Part shown: positions 15,956-24,783 of the stretch, one piece after another
How positions within the stretch are numbered: the stretch's first letter is position 1
Layout of the letters: each line of letters begins with the position of its first letter
Source of the DNA: Pantoea sp. SOD02
GTDB lineage: Bacteria; Pseudomonadota; Gammaproteobacteria; Enterobacterales; Enterobacteriaceae
Length of the DNA stretch: 64,000 bases
Direction of reading: 5' to 3'
Assembly: GCF_024707505.1 (NCBI RefSeq)
Contig: NZ_CP102604.1
Coordinates: 992,001-1,056,000 of the forward strand
Notes under the pieces: generated by a model
Seen by the model: the letters and a program-made list of their open reading frames with translations, nothing else
Database searches by the model: none
Told to the model about the DNA's origin: nothing
Program-made: the position numbers and the translations under genes

Positions 15956-16069
15956 TGAAATTCTCCCGGTGTTAGTCTCTGGACGCATTTGCTGTACAGA
16001 GGCTAGTTGCCGGGGGAGTTTCACCCGATGTTCTCAGCTCTACCCGTGGCAACAGCCCAGCGTTGCCAC
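15956..16069 (+). other. Structured intergenic segment (three stable hairpins)
   Basis: Directly after the last glycosyltransferase, TGAAA and CTCCCGG (15956-15969) pair with CCGGGGGAG and TTTCA (16010-16023). This encloses an inner 8-bp stem, AGTCTCTG at 15974-15981 with CAGAGGCT at 15997-16004. Next, GTGGCAAC at 16046-16053 pairs with GTTGCCAC at 16062-16069. No U-run follows. It could be an operon end, processed RNA or a leader for sdaC. The remaining sequence to 16334 shows only short frames without supporting signals. Confidence 0.4.
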
Positions 16070-16334
16070 ACCTTTCCACTCTCCGCACGTCTTTCTGCAC
16101 ACTCTCGGTTTCTCCTTCTTGCACTCATCCCGCGTCTCATGTCAAATAGCGCCCCATGCAATCGATTGCGCGCATGTTTCGTGCATTTAGTGCGGCGCAA
16201 AACATCAGGATGCGTGAATTTCATCTCATGAAGCGTCATCCTTTGCGTTCCGGCCGGGCGGAGCAGCCTACGCCATGATTAGTAGCCATCCTTGTGGCTG
16301 CGTGTTGATAAAGCTTGAAATTCTGGAGAGACAG

Positions 16335-17624
16335 ATGGACAACTCACAAACCGGTACGCTTGGCACCGTAGAAACGGCGGCTAAGGGCTGGCGTAAGAGT
16401 GATACCGTGTGGATGCTGGGTCTGTACGGTACGGCGATTGGTGCGGGCGTGCTTTTTCTACCGATTAACGCCGGTGCAGGCGGGCTGATTCCGCTGATTA
16501 TCATGGCGATTCTTGCCTTCCCGATGACCTATTACGCGCACCGCGCGTTAACGCGTTTTGTACTCTCCGGTAAAAATCCCGGCGAAGACATCACCGAAGT
16601 GGTGGAAGAGCACTTCGGCGTGGGCGCTGGCAAGGTCATCACTTTGCTCTACTTCTTTGCCATCTATCCGATCCTGCTGATGTACAGCGTGGCGATCACC
16701 AATACTGTTGATAGCTTTATCGTGCATCAGCTGGGGCTGGTTTCGCCGCCGCGTGTGCTGCTGTCGCTAATTCTGATCATTGGCATGATGACGGTGGTGC
16801 GCTTTGGCGAGCAGATGATTGTTAAAGCGATGAGCATTCTGGTGTTCCCGTTTGTGGCGGTGCTGATGCTGCTGGCGGCTTATCTGGTGCCGCACTGGCA
16901 TGGCGCGGCGCTGGAAACGTTATCGTTGAACGCGAATGTAAGCGGCCACGGCATTCTGATGACGCTATGGTTGGCGATACCGGTGATGGTGTTCTCCTTC
17001 AACCATTCGCCGATCATCTCCTCTTTTGCCGTGGCTAAGCGCGATGAGTACGGCGCAGGTGCGGAGAAGAAGTGTTCGCGCATTCTGGCCAACGCCCATC
17101 TACTGATGGTAGTGACGGTGATGTTCTTTGTCTTCAGCTGCGTGCTGAGTCTGTCGCCGGCCGATCTGCAGGCGGCGAAAGATCAGAACATCACTATTCT
17201 GTCTTACTTAGCCAACCACTTTAATGTGCCGATGATTGCGTGGATGGGGCCGATTGTTGCGATGGTAGCGATCACCAAATCGTTCCTCGGGCATTATCTG
17301 GGAGCGCGTGAAGGTTTTAACGGCATGGTGGTGAAGTCACTGCGTAGTCGCGGAAAAACCGTCACGCCGCAGCGCCTGAATCGCCTGACCACCGCGTTTA
17401 TGCTGCTGACCACCTGGCTGGTGGCGACGCTGAACCCCAGTATTCTGGGCATGATTGAAACACTGGGCGGGCCGATCATCGCGATGATTCTGTTCCTGAT
17501 GCCGATGTACGCCATCCAGAAAGTGCCGGCGATGCGTCAGTACAGCGGGAAGATCAGTAACGTGTTTGTGGTGATTGTCGGCGTGCTGGCGATTTCGTCG
17601 ATTGCCTGGTCGCTGGTGAGTTAG
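16335..17624 (+). CDS. sdaC: Serine transporter SdaC (serine/proton symporter)
   Basis: A 429-residue, about 11-segment inner-membrane protein, equal in length to E. coli SdaC and near-identical in many stretches (WMLGLYGTAIGAGVLFLPIN, GKNPGEDITEVVEEHFG, SFNHSPIISSFAVAKR). It imports L-serine with protons. The start at 16335 (MDNSQ) follows GGAGAG and matches the family; upstream residues of the longer frame are not conserved. In E. coli sdaC is followed by the serine deaminase gene sdaB; here it is followed by an intergenic palindrome and a converging chemoreceptor gene, so the deaminase is elsewhere. Confidence 0.95.
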   Translation: MDNSQTGTLGTVETAAKGWRKSDTVWMLGLYGTAIGAGVLFLPINAGAGGLIPLIIMAILAFPMTYYAHRALTRFVLSGKNPGEDITEVVEEHFGVGAGKVITLLYFFAIYPILLMYSVAITNTVDSFIVHQLGLVSPPRVLLSLILIIGMMTVVRFGEQMIVKAMSILVFPFVAVLMLLAAYLVPHWHGAALETLSLNANVSGHGILMTLWLAIPVMVFSFNHSPIISSFAVAKRDEYGAGAEKKCSRILANAHLLMVVTVMFFVFSCVLSLSPADLQAAKDQNITILSYLANHFNVPMIAWMGPIVAMVAITKSFLGHYLGAREGFNGMVVKSLRSRGKTVTPQRLNRLTTAFMLLTTWLVATLNPSILGMIETLGGPIIAMILFLMPMYAIQKVPAMRQYSGKISNVFVVIVGVLAISSIAWSLVS

Positions 17625-17629
17625 CATTG

Positions 17630-17654
17630 TAGGGTCGCCATTCATGGCGACCTG
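17630..17654. repeat. GTAGGGT-type intergenic palindrome
   Basis: One copy with the TCGCCAT/ATGGCGA stem, placed between the converging sdaC and chemoreceptor genes, 5 bp after the sdaC stop. Confidence 0.85.
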
Positions 17655-17661
17655 TTTATCT

Positions 17662-19218
17662 TTACACCGCCGCCGTTTTAAACACACTCATCGACTGCGC
17701 CAGGCGATCGGCCTGTTCCTGCAACGCCTGAGACGCCGCTGAGGCTTCCTGCACCAACGCGGCATTCTGCTGCGTCACCGCTTCCATCTGCGTAATCGCC
17801 GAGTTGATCTCGCTAATCCCGCTGCTCTGCTCGCTGCTGGCAATGGTGATTTCGCTCATGATATCCGCCACGCTTTTCACGCTGTTAACCACTTCACCAA
17901 TGGTTGAACCGGCGTGCGTCACCAGACGGCTACCTTCATCCACCTGCGCCACAGAATCCTCGATCAACACCTTGATCTCTTTGGCCGCAGACGCCGAACG
18001 CGCCGCCAGATTACGCACTTCGGTAGCCACCACGGCGAAACCACGGCCTTGCTCACCGGCGCGTGCGGCTTCGACGGCGGCGTTAAGAGAAAGAATGTTG
18101 GTCTGGAAAGCAATGGAGTCGATCACGCTGATAATATCGACGATCTTCTTCGAAGAGAGCGTAATCGCTTCCATCTTCTCGATCACCTGTTCCATCACCA
18201 CGCCGCCTTGCTTCGCCACGTTGGAGGTATTGGCCACCAGCTGATTGGCTTCACGCGCGTTCTCGGCGTTGTGCTTGACGGTGGCGGTCATCTGCTCCAT
18301 CGCTGAAGCGGTCTCTTCCAGCGAGCTGGCCTGCTGTTCAGTACGCGACGAGAGATCGATGTTGCCACTGGAGATCTGATTTGATGCCACGGCGATGGTA
18401 TCGGAACCGGCGCGTACATCGGAAACGATGGTCAGCAAGTTGTCGTTCATCGCCTGCAGCGCCTGCATCAGCACCGCCGTTTCATCTTTGCCGCTCACTT
18501 CTATATGTGAACTCAGATCGCCTGCCGCCACTTTCCCGGCGATTTCCACCGCTTCATTCAGCGGACGCACAATCGAACGCGTCAGCATAAAACCGAGCAC
18601 GATGGCGGCCGCAATGGCGATGGCGGAGAAGATCAGCGTCATCTCAATGGCTGATGAGCCGTTATCAATAATTCGTGCGCCTTCCTGCTCCAACTGCTGT
18701 GACTGCGAGTTAGCAAATGCCACGGCGCTATCGAGAAAGGCATTCTGCGTGCTGGTAATGGATTTCAGCACATAAGCGCTGGCGGCATCAGCATCGCCCG
18801 CACGTACCAGATCCAGCAGCTCTTTCTTCTCGGCTTCAAACTTGTCGCTGGCGGCTAGCAGACCGGCAATCTTCTTTTTACCCACTTCAGTCACCTGCAC
18901 CGCTTTGATTTTATTCATCGCGCTGTTGGTTTTATCGGTGGCGTCCGCCAACTGCTGGTAGCGTTTTTCGTTGAATTGCGGGCGCGTGGTATCAATTACG
19001 ATGCCGCGCAGGTATTTGATCTGTTCGTTTACGCCGTCACGCACGTCAAAGCCGAGGCGTACTTTCATATAGCGATCTTCAACGATCGAGGTAATGCCGG
19101 TTTTGATGTTATTGATTTTGGTAATCGACGTGACGCCGACGATGACCAACAGTGCCACCACTAAACCAAAGGCGATGCCCAGACGGACGCCGACCTTCAT
19201 ATTTTTTAAGCTCAACAT
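17662..19218 (-). CDS. Methyl-accepting chemotaxis protein
   Basis: A 518-residue receptor with a transmembrane segment at about 11-32, a four-helix-bundle ligand domain (about 33-185), a second segment (about 190-212), a HAMP domain (about 213-265) and the signalling hairpin containing the invariant VDIISVIDSIAFQTNILSLN / AAVEAARAGEQGRGFAVVA. The C-terminus lacks the NWETF-type pentapeptide used to tether CheR/CheB in high-abundance receptors. The start at 19218 (MLSLKNM) has GGGGAG upstream. The ligand is unknown; a cheV gene follows on the same strand beyond an 844-bp gap. Confidence 0.92.
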   Translation of the reverse strand: MLSLKNMKVGVRLGIAFGLVVALLVIVGVTSITKINNIKTGITSIVEDRYMKVRLGFDVRDGVNEQIKYLRGIVIDTTRPQFNEKRYQQLADATDKTNSAMNKIKAVQVTEVGKKKIAGLLAASDKFEAEKKELLDLVRAGDADAASAYVLKSITSTQNAFLDSAVAFANSQSQQLEQEGARIIDNGSSAIEMTLIFSAIAIAAAIVLGFMLTRSIVRPLNEAVEIAGKVAAGDLSSHIEVSGKDETAVLMQALQAMNDNLLTIVSDVRAGSDTIAVASNQISSGNIDLSSRTEQQASSLEETASAMEQMTATVKHNAENAREANQLVANTSNVAKQGGVVMEQVIEKMEAITLSSKKIVDIISVIDSIAFQTNILSLNAAVEAARAGEQGRGFAVVATEVRNLAARSASAAKEIKVLIEDSVAQVDEGSRLVTHAGSTIGEVVNSVKSVADIMSEITIASSEQSSGISEINSAITQMEAVTQQNAALVQEASAASQALQEQADRLAQSMSVFKTAAV

Positions 19219-19467
19219 TGGATCTCCCCGTAATGCCAAAAATTGATGTTTTCAAGACGGACAAGCAGGCAAGGCGCCCGCATCAGGTTGATGTTTTGTA
19301 AGATGAAAATCGTTGCGCAGCGTGACAAAACTGGTATGGCAGCACCGGCGCAAGCGCTATCAGTTATCGGTTGTTAATGTTTTAACTTTAATTTTTTAGA
19401 GGTACGTCACAGTTTGGTTAATGACGTTAACATTGAGATTTGGCTGAACGGGAATGCTGGGGATTTT

Positions 19468-19494
19468 GTAGGGTGCGCATTCATGCGCACCTGG
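19468..19494. repeat. GTAGGGT-type intergenic palindrome, GCGCAT version
   Basis: A copy with the alternative stem GTGCGCAT/ATGCGCAC between the same GTAGG and CTGG flanks. It lies in the gap upstream of the chemoreceptor gene. Confidence 0.85.
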
Positions 19495-19544
19495 TTAACT
19501 GGTTGAGATGAATGGCGTAATACTGAAATCATGTTTCCCTGAAT

Positions 19545-20010
19545 TTGGTGCGGGCTCTGACGCATCTGCTGCGTCACGGGCCGTCCTCGCGCCGCTAACG
19601 CGGTACCTTCGGCTTCCACGTTGTGCCAACGGACCGTTCGCGGATCGGCCGTCCAGGCCGGCCCCGAACTGCCTCACGCATCCATGCGTGAGGCTCCTGG
19701 CCCAACGTAAAAGCCTCAGCGCTGCGAATGCCCTTTTGCCGCAGCAGACGTGCCAGCGCCTCTGGAAATGTGCCCTTTTCAACAACACGCACTGAAGCTT
19801 ACGAGCAGGCCGGGGACACTTTTGGGCAGGCAATCCGCAGCGCTGAACGGAACGAGGAAGCCAGGAGAGCCCGTAGGACGCGGGCGAAAGGCTGAGCCGG
19901 GACATGGAAGTCCCGTCTCAGCCGGTCCGTCAGGCAGACGAGCGAAGTGAAGGCACCGCGATAGCGGCGCGAGGACCGCCAGACCAAAAGTGTCCCGGGC
20001 CAGCGCAAGC
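19545..20010. repeat. Long inverted-repeat intergenic element, possibly a structured RNA or dispersed repeat
   Basis: A GC-rich block with no credible gene, although chance frames exist on both strands. Two 28-bp arms (19583-19610 and the reverse complement of 19949-19976) agree at 26 of 28 positions, and similarity continues weakly outwards. Inside are a perfect 10-bp stem at 19672-19693 (CCTCACGCAT with ATGCGTGAGG) and a two-step stem at 19892-19921 (CTGAG..GGGAC with GTCCC..CTCAG). The arms look like two diverged copies of one element facing each other. It could be a multicopy repeat, a folded RNA or the footprint of a lost mobile element; which one cannot be decided here. Confidence 0.55.
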
Positions 20011-20062
20011 GTCGTTGGCTTAACTGACAAGCATTACGCCATGAATGGTGGCGTTACGGTAA

Positions 20063-21028
20063 TTAACGCGGCTTTTTCAACACGCCATGAATCACATTCG
20101 ACAGCTCGTTGATTTCGAACTTCGCCACGTAACCATCGGCACCGACTTTACGCACGTGATCTTCGTTGGCACTGCCGGAGAGTGACGAGTGGATCACCAC
20201 CGGAATCTGGCGCAGGTTGTTATCGCGCTTGATGTTGCGCGTTAAGGTAAAGCCATCCATTTCAGGCATTTCGAGATCGGTCAGCACCAGCGCGATCTTA
20301 TCGTGGATCGATTCGCCGTTGGCAGCCGCTTCTTTCTGCATCTCATTAATTTTGATCCAGGCTTCCAAACCGGTGTTGTGCATAATCGCCGGGATGCCCA
20401 TGCTTTTCAGGCCTTGCTCCAGCAGCTGACGCGCCACTTTGGAATCTTCCGCCACAATCGCCACCTGACCTGGCTTGAGATTGAAGTCTTTGGCGGTCTC
20501 TGCGCTCGGTTCAACGCCGCGCACCGAAGGAATGATGTCATACAGAATCTGCTCAACGTCCAGCACCATCGCCAAATTGTTGCTCTGACCATCGGTATCC
20601 AGACAAGCGATGCTGGTGATGTTGCGGCTGCCGATGCCCGCTTCAGCGGTATGCACCTGGCTCCAGTCGAGACGCACAATGTTCTCCACCGATTCCACGG
20701 CAAACGCCTGAGTGCTGCGTGCATATTCCGTCACCAGCAGCAGGTTAAGGCCGGTTTCCGGTTTGCAGCCGGTCACGGCAGGCAGATCGATAACCGGAAT
20801 AAACTGGCCGCGAATACTCGCCATGCCGAGCAGCGGCGATTGCATGCCCGCGGCGCGGGTGATGGTTGGCATCGGCACGATTTCACGCAGTTTAAACACG
20901 TTGATGCCGTACAGCTCAGATTTGCCTTTCAGCTGATCGGAACCCAGTCGGAACAACAGCAGTTCGAATTTATTGGAAAGCGCAAGGTTGGCGCGTTCAT
21001 CGATCTCTTTCTGAAAATTATCCATCAT
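20063..21028 (-). CDS. cheV: Chemotaxis coupling protein CheV
   Basis: A 321-residue protein with an N-terminal CheW-like domain (about 18-160, including YGINVFKLREIVPMP and LGMASIRGQFIPVIDL) joined to a C-terminal receiver domain (about 188-318) with VLTDLEMPEMDG for the phospho-acceptor Asp and a conserved Lys near VAKFEI. CheV couples receptors to CheA and is thought to aid adaptation through phosphorylation. Salmonella has it; E. coli does not. It lies as a separate gene near a chemoreceptor. The start could be either of the first two Met codons; GAGG lies upstream. Confidence 0.95.
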   Translation of the reverse strand: MMDNFQKEIDERANLALSNKFELLLFRLGSDQLKGKSELYGINVFKLREIVPMPTITRAAGMQSPLLGMASIRGQFIPVIDLPAVTGCKPETGLNLLLVTEYARSTQAFAVESVENIVRLDWSQVHTAEAGIGSRNITSIACLDTDGQSNNLAMVLDVEQILYDIIPSVRGVEPSAETAKDFNLKPGQVAIVAEDSKVARQLLEQGLKSMGIPAIMHNTGLEAWIKINEMQKEAAANGESIHDKIALVLTDLEMPEMDGFTLTRNIKRDNNLRQIPVVIHSSLSGSANEDHVRKVGADGYVAKFEINELSNVIHGVLKKPR

Positions 21029-21165
21029 GGCCTCGGAGCAGATCTGGGCTGGGTAAAGGGCAGGGCAATATCGCCATGATTAACTTATCGGCAGAAGAGA
21101 AAAAAAATGAAGGGGAGATAACGGAAATTTTAGCGTGAGGGCGATCGCCCTCACGCGGGTACAAC

Positions 21166-22545
21166 TTACTTCAGCAGAATGGCGCGCACGCTTTTGCCTT
21201 TGATCTTGCCCTCTTTCAGCTTGATCAGCGCTTTCTTCGCCTGAGCGGCGTCGATGGCCACATAGGCGTGGGTAGCGGTCATATCGATCTTGCCGATCTG
21301 ATCGCCGCTGAAACCGGCTTCACCGGTCAATGCACCCAGAATATCGCCCGGACGGATTTTGGCTTTGCGGCCGCCATCAATGCACAACGTCATTTTGGTC
21401 GCCGGTAGCGATTTGGCGCTGGTACCTTTCAGCGTGCTGGAGGAAACCCAGTTGAGCTTCTGCTGCAGATACTCTTCCAGCGCATTGGCGCGCACCATTT
21501 CGTCGGGGGCGACAAAGCTCACCGCCAGACCTTTTTCACCGGCGCGACCGGTACGGCCAATACGGTGAATATGCACTTCCGGATCCCACGCCAGCTGGAA
21601 GTTCACTACCAGCGCCAGCGACTTAATATCCAAGCCGCGCGCGGCCACGTCAGTGGCGATCAATACGCGGATGCTGCCGTTGGCGAAGCGAATCAGCACG
21701 CGCTCACGATCGCGCTGTTCCAAATCGCCATGCAGTGCTAACGCACTGATATCACGTTCATTCAGCGCGGCGGCAACGTCGTCACATTCGCGCTTGGTGT
21801 TACAGAACACTACGCAGGAGGCCGGTTGCTGCTGACTGAGCAGCGCGCCGAGCAGGCTATGACGCTCTTTGGCGCTGGCTTCAATAAACTGCTGCTCGAT
21901 GGTCGGCAACTCGGTTTTATCTTCGGTGGCGACCGCCAGCGCATCGCGCTGAAAACGCTGGCTAAGGCTGGCGATGGTGTCCGGCCAAGTGGCAGAGAAC
22001 AGCAGCGTCTGGCGCGTTTCCGGCGTAAAGCCGATGATCGCTTCCATATCGTCGCGGAAACCCATCTCCAGCATGCGATCGGCTTCATCCAGCACCAGCG
22101 TTTGCAGCTGGCTGAGATCGAGGTTGTCGCGCTTCAGATGATCGAGCAAACGACCCGGCGTGCCGACCACAATGTGGGGCGCATGCACTAAGGAATCGCG
22201 CTGCGCGCTCATTGGCTGGCCGCCGCACAGCGTCAGAATTTTGATATTGCGGGTAAAACGCGCCAGCTGGCGCAGCACATTGCTGACCTGATCGGCGAGT
22301 TCACGCGTCGGGCACAGTATCAGCGCCTGGGTGTGGAACTGGCTGTTATCAATGCGGTTCAGCAAACCCACGCCAAAGGCGGCGGTTTTGCCACTGCCGG
22401 TTTTCGCCTGCGCACGCACGTCGCGCCCTTCCAGAATAGCGGGCAGGGAAGCGGCCTGAATCGGCGTCATGGCGTCGAAACCCATCTCGCGCAGGTTATC
22501 GAGTTGGCTGGCGGGCAGTTGCGTCAGGGTAGAAAAAGCAGTCAC
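21166..22545 (-). CDS. dbpA: ATP-dependent RNA helicase DbpA
   Basis: A 459-residue DEAD-box helicase (E. coli 457). Motifs in order: Q-motif MTPIQAASLPAI, I AKTGSGKT, Ia PTRELA, II DEAD, III SAT, V TDVAARGLDI, VI HRIGRTGRAG, and a C-terminal RNA-binding domain (about 380-459) that directs DbpA to hairpin 92 of 23S rRNA for large-subunit maturation. The start is taken as GTG at 22545 because translation from there (TAFSTLTQLP) aligns with the E. coli N-terminus; the upstream 24 codons do not. Confidence 0.95.
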   Translation of the reverse strand: MTAFSTLTQLPASQLDNLREMGFDAMTPIQAASLPAILEGRDVRAQAKTGSGKTAAFGVGLLNRIDNSQFHTQALILCPTRELADQVSNVLRQLARFTRNIKILTLCGGQPMSAQRDSLVHAPHIVVGTPGRLLDHLKRDNLDLSQLQTLVLDEADRMLEMGFRDDMEAIIGFTPETRQTLLFSATWPDTIASLSQRFQRDALAVATEDKTELPTIEQQFIEASAKERHSLLGALLSQQQPASCVVFCNTKRECDDVAAALNERDISALALHGDLEQRDRERVLIRFANGSIRVLIATDVAARGLDIKSLALVVNFQLAWDPEVHIHRIGRTGRAGEKGLAVSFVAPDEMVRANALEEYLQQKLNWVSSSTLKGTSAKSLPATKMTLCIDGGRKAKIRPGDILGALTGEAGFSGDQIGKIDMTATHAYVAIDAAQAKKALIKLKEGKIKGKSVRAILLK

Positions 22546-22943
22546 GGGAAAGTCTCTAATTGCGGGTAGGATTGCGGCGGTCAGTCTGGCAGAAAGGGGC
22601 GTGATCGGCAATGGCAAAAGCGCCGCTGGTTCCCACTTGAAATCAGTAAGCGTTATACCAGACTTGTCTCTTTTTTAGGCATTCAATGGTGCGAAGTTCT
22701 AATGCTTTTAAGGTTGATTTAATCCTGGGAAGTTGCGTTAAAAAAAGACATCTTTAACGAAAAGTGAGAATTAGCGTTATGAAACAACTGTTATCACGTC
22801 TTTTGGCACCCTTTTTAGAGGTGTCTCGCTAATGAATGGCTGCGGTTAGGTAAAATTCTGATTAAAACGAATGGCTGATTTGCTTTATATTTAGCGCGCC
22901 ATTTGGCTAATTATTAAAAACCCATAATATTTCAGAGGTCATT
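22546..22943. other. Intergenic region, AT-rich, no gene seen
   Basis: About 400 bp between diverging genes. It becomes AT-rich from 22680 and should hold the promoters of dbpA and of the small YmgB-like gene. No reading frame, repeat or strong hairpin stands out. Confidence 0.5.
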
Positions 22944-23141
22944 TTGAGTCATTCTGTCCAGGGACAAAACGAAGACATTCTGAAAATCGTCGGCCGCGCC
23001 GTGTTAACGCTGCATGTGCATGGAGAAACCTTATCCTCGGATAAAGTGAGTTCCATGATTGCCTGTTATGCGGAAGAAGAGCCTGTCAGTGACGATGAAA
23101 ACCAGCGGCTGTACGCGCTGGCGATTCAGATGCTTTCGTAA
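22944..23141 (+). CDS. YmgB/AriR-family small regulator
   Basis: A 65-residue protein with TTG start at 22944, preceded by CAGAGG. The helical pattern EDILKIVGRAVLTLHVHGETLSSDKVSSMIACYAE...ALAIQML, with a glycine turn before the second helix, follows the YmgB/AriR family of small biofilm/acid-resistance proteins that act as connectors in the BluF-YcgE-Rcs network of E. coli. It is shorter than AriR (88 residues) at the N-terminus. A strong terminator follows, so it is transcribed alone. The family call is from pattern memory. Confidence 0.62.
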   Translation: MSHSVQGQNEDILKIVGRAVLTLHVHGETLSSDKVSSMIACYAEEEPVSDDENQRLYALAIQMLS

Positions 23142-23194
23142 AATCCAGCACTCATCGGGTGTGCGCATGCCGCCCTGTTTATGTCGTACGTAAA

Positions 23195-23216
23195 GCCTCC
23201 TTGCGGAGGCTTTTTT
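23195..23216 (+). terminator. Intrinsic terminator after the YmgB-like gene
   Basis: GCCTCC, TTGC loop, GGAGGC, then six T residues. It ends the transcript of the small gene at 22944-23141. Confidence 0.93.
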
Positions 23217-23236
23217 GTTGGTGCGGATTTTGAGGC

Positions 23237-23325
23237 GGTCGCCATGTAAACGGTGCGTGCATTGAGATGGTCGCCATGTAAACGGTGCGTGCATTGAGAC
23301 GGTCGCCATGAATGGCGACCCTACG
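23237..23325. repeat. Tandem 32-bp units ending in a GTAGGGT-type palindrome
   Basis: Two 32-bp direct repeats (23237-23268 and 23269-23300) differ only in the last base, and a normal palindrome copy (GGTCGCCATGAATGGCGACC) follows at 23301-23320. Each unit begins with the GGTCGCCAT half-stem but its second half is replaced by an unrelated 23-bp tail, so these are broken copies amplified in tandem. Confidence 0.82.
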
Positions 23326-23333
23326 GGGGAACA

Positions 23334-24695
23334 TCAGGCGCTGAATACGGGCAATCCGCGGTGGAAGGTGGCGCGTACCGGGGAGATGCGGGCGACGGCT
23401 TCGGCGGAGCAGCTGGCATCGACCAGCATCATACTGGCTTCATCGTCGACCTTCGGCCATTGGCGTTCGCCCTGATTCGATAGCGGCAGAATCCCGCCGG
23501 TGGCGATATGCAGCGCGCGGCTCAAGCCGAACTCATCGGAACCGCGATACAGCTGCGCGTACAAGTTGGCTTTCTCCAGCATGCTGCCGGTGCCAAACGG
23601 TGACCAGTGATCGATCACGCTGTCGGTGCCAGTCATCACCGTGATGCCCGCCGCCTGCAACTGCGGCAGCGGCATGGTCAGTTTGCCAATCGGAATGGTC
23701 GAGGCCACGCTCATCTGCTGCTCGGCCATGCCGGCGATCATCTGATCCAGCGCTTTGCCTTCCAGCGTGCCAAGCGCAAATCCGTGGCTCAGCGTCACTT
23801 TGCCCTTGAGCTGCCGATTTTTCGCGATGGTATCGATCATGTACTGAATCGCCGCCACGCCGGATGGCGAGGTTTCATGCAGATGGATATCCACGCCGCG
23901 CTGGAAATCGAGAGCGATCTGGAACATCGCATCCAGCGACGCCTGCATTGCGCCATCCACGTTGGTGGGATCGAGTCCGCCAACAAACTGCACGCCCATC
24001 TGCATCGCTTCGCGCATCAAGCCATCGACCTTCGAGTGCAGCAAACCGTGCTGCGGGAAGGCAACGATTTCACACGGGAATTCCGGATGATTCGCCAGCG
24101 CCAGTTTGAGGTGCTCAAGGCTTTTCAGGCCGCTGACCGGATCGATATTGCAGTGGCTGCGCGCTTCGGTGGTGCCTTTGCTGTGCAGCAAACCAATGAT
24201 CGCTTCGGCACGCGCCTGCGAGGTCGGCAGCAGTTGCGGGATCAATACCTGTTCGCGCGCAATCATATCCATGATGGTTTTACCCTGACGCGGACGCGGC
24301 GCTTCCCACGGGCCACCGTAAAAGGTTTTATCGAGATGGATATGCATGTCGCGGGTGCGCGGCAGCAGCAAGGCGCCGTTGGCGTCCCATTGTGGCAAGG
24401 CGGCGTTACGCGCTTTGCCTGCGGCATCAATCGCCGCAAAAGTGCCGTCTTTGATGGTGATGTCGTACAGCGCGGTGCGCGTGGCAATCACCTCTTTACC
24501 GTCGCGCTCAAAGCCCTCTTCGAGGCGGACATTGAGCAGTTGGTAATGGGCAACACGCGGTGGCGGCGTGTGCGGCTGCGTGCTGTTGGCGAGCAGCGGT
24601 GAAGCGGGCGCAGCATAGCTAATGCCGGCGGCCAGCAGGCTACCGGCGGCGGTCAGGCTAAGGAATTCGCGACGGCTGGGAGAGGTCAGTTGCAT
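23334..24695 (-). CDS. Exported amidohydrolase, cytosine-deaminase-like, with Tat-type signal
   Basis: A 453-residue metal-dependent hydrolase. The N-terminus has the twin-arginine pattern SRREFLSL followed by a hydrophobic stretch and an Ala-rich cleavage region, so a folded enzyme is probably sent to the periplasm. Metal ligands of the amidohydrolase fold are visible: HxH in DMHIHLDK, HLHE, SHGFALG and the Asp in MTGTDSV. Relatives include cytosine and N-isopropylammelide deaminases. The start at 24695 (MQLTSPS) is favoured by spacing to GGAACC. Next to it lie a LysR regulator on the same strand and a divergent CynX-like transporter, which suggests handling of a small nitrogen compound such as a cyclic amide or cyanate relative. 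Confidence 0.78.
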   Translation of the reverse strand: MQLTSPSRREFLSLTAAGSLLAAGISYAAPASPLLANSTQPHTPPPRVAHYQLLNVRLEEGFERDGKEVIATRTALYDITIKDGTFAAIDAAGKARNAALPQWDANGALLLPRTRDMHIHLDKTFYGGPWEAPRPRQGKTIMDMIAREQVLIPQLLPTSQARAEAIIGLLHSKGTTEARSHCNIDPVSGLKSLEHLKLALANHPEFPCEIVAFPQHGLLHSKVDGLMREAMQMGVQFVGGLDPTNVDGAMQASLDAMFQIALDFQRGVDIHLHETSPSGVAAIQYMIDTIAKNRQLKGKVTLSHGFALGTLEGKALDQMIAGMAEQQMSVASTIPIGKLTMPLPQLQAAGITVMTGTDSVIDHWSPFGTGSMLEKANLYAQLYRGSDEFGLSRALHIATGGILPLSNQGERQWPKVDDEASMMLVDASCSAEAVARISPVRATFHRGLPVFSA

Positions 24696-24783
24696 CAGAG
24701 GTTCCATCAAATGAGAAACGCTTAATCTGGCAAAACTCAACGCAGCGCGCTGCGATATTTGCCACTGGTTAGCAGTGGAAAAA

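Noticed and set aside
19495-20030. Several 60-136-codon frames on both strands in the inverted element
   Set aside because: They overlap one another, lack start signals and follow the repeat arms, so they reflect GC-rich repeat sequence rather than genes.
23607-24602. 331-codon frame antisense to the amidohydrolase
   Set aside because: The amidohydrolase on the minus strand has signal and metal motifs; the plus-strand frame has none.
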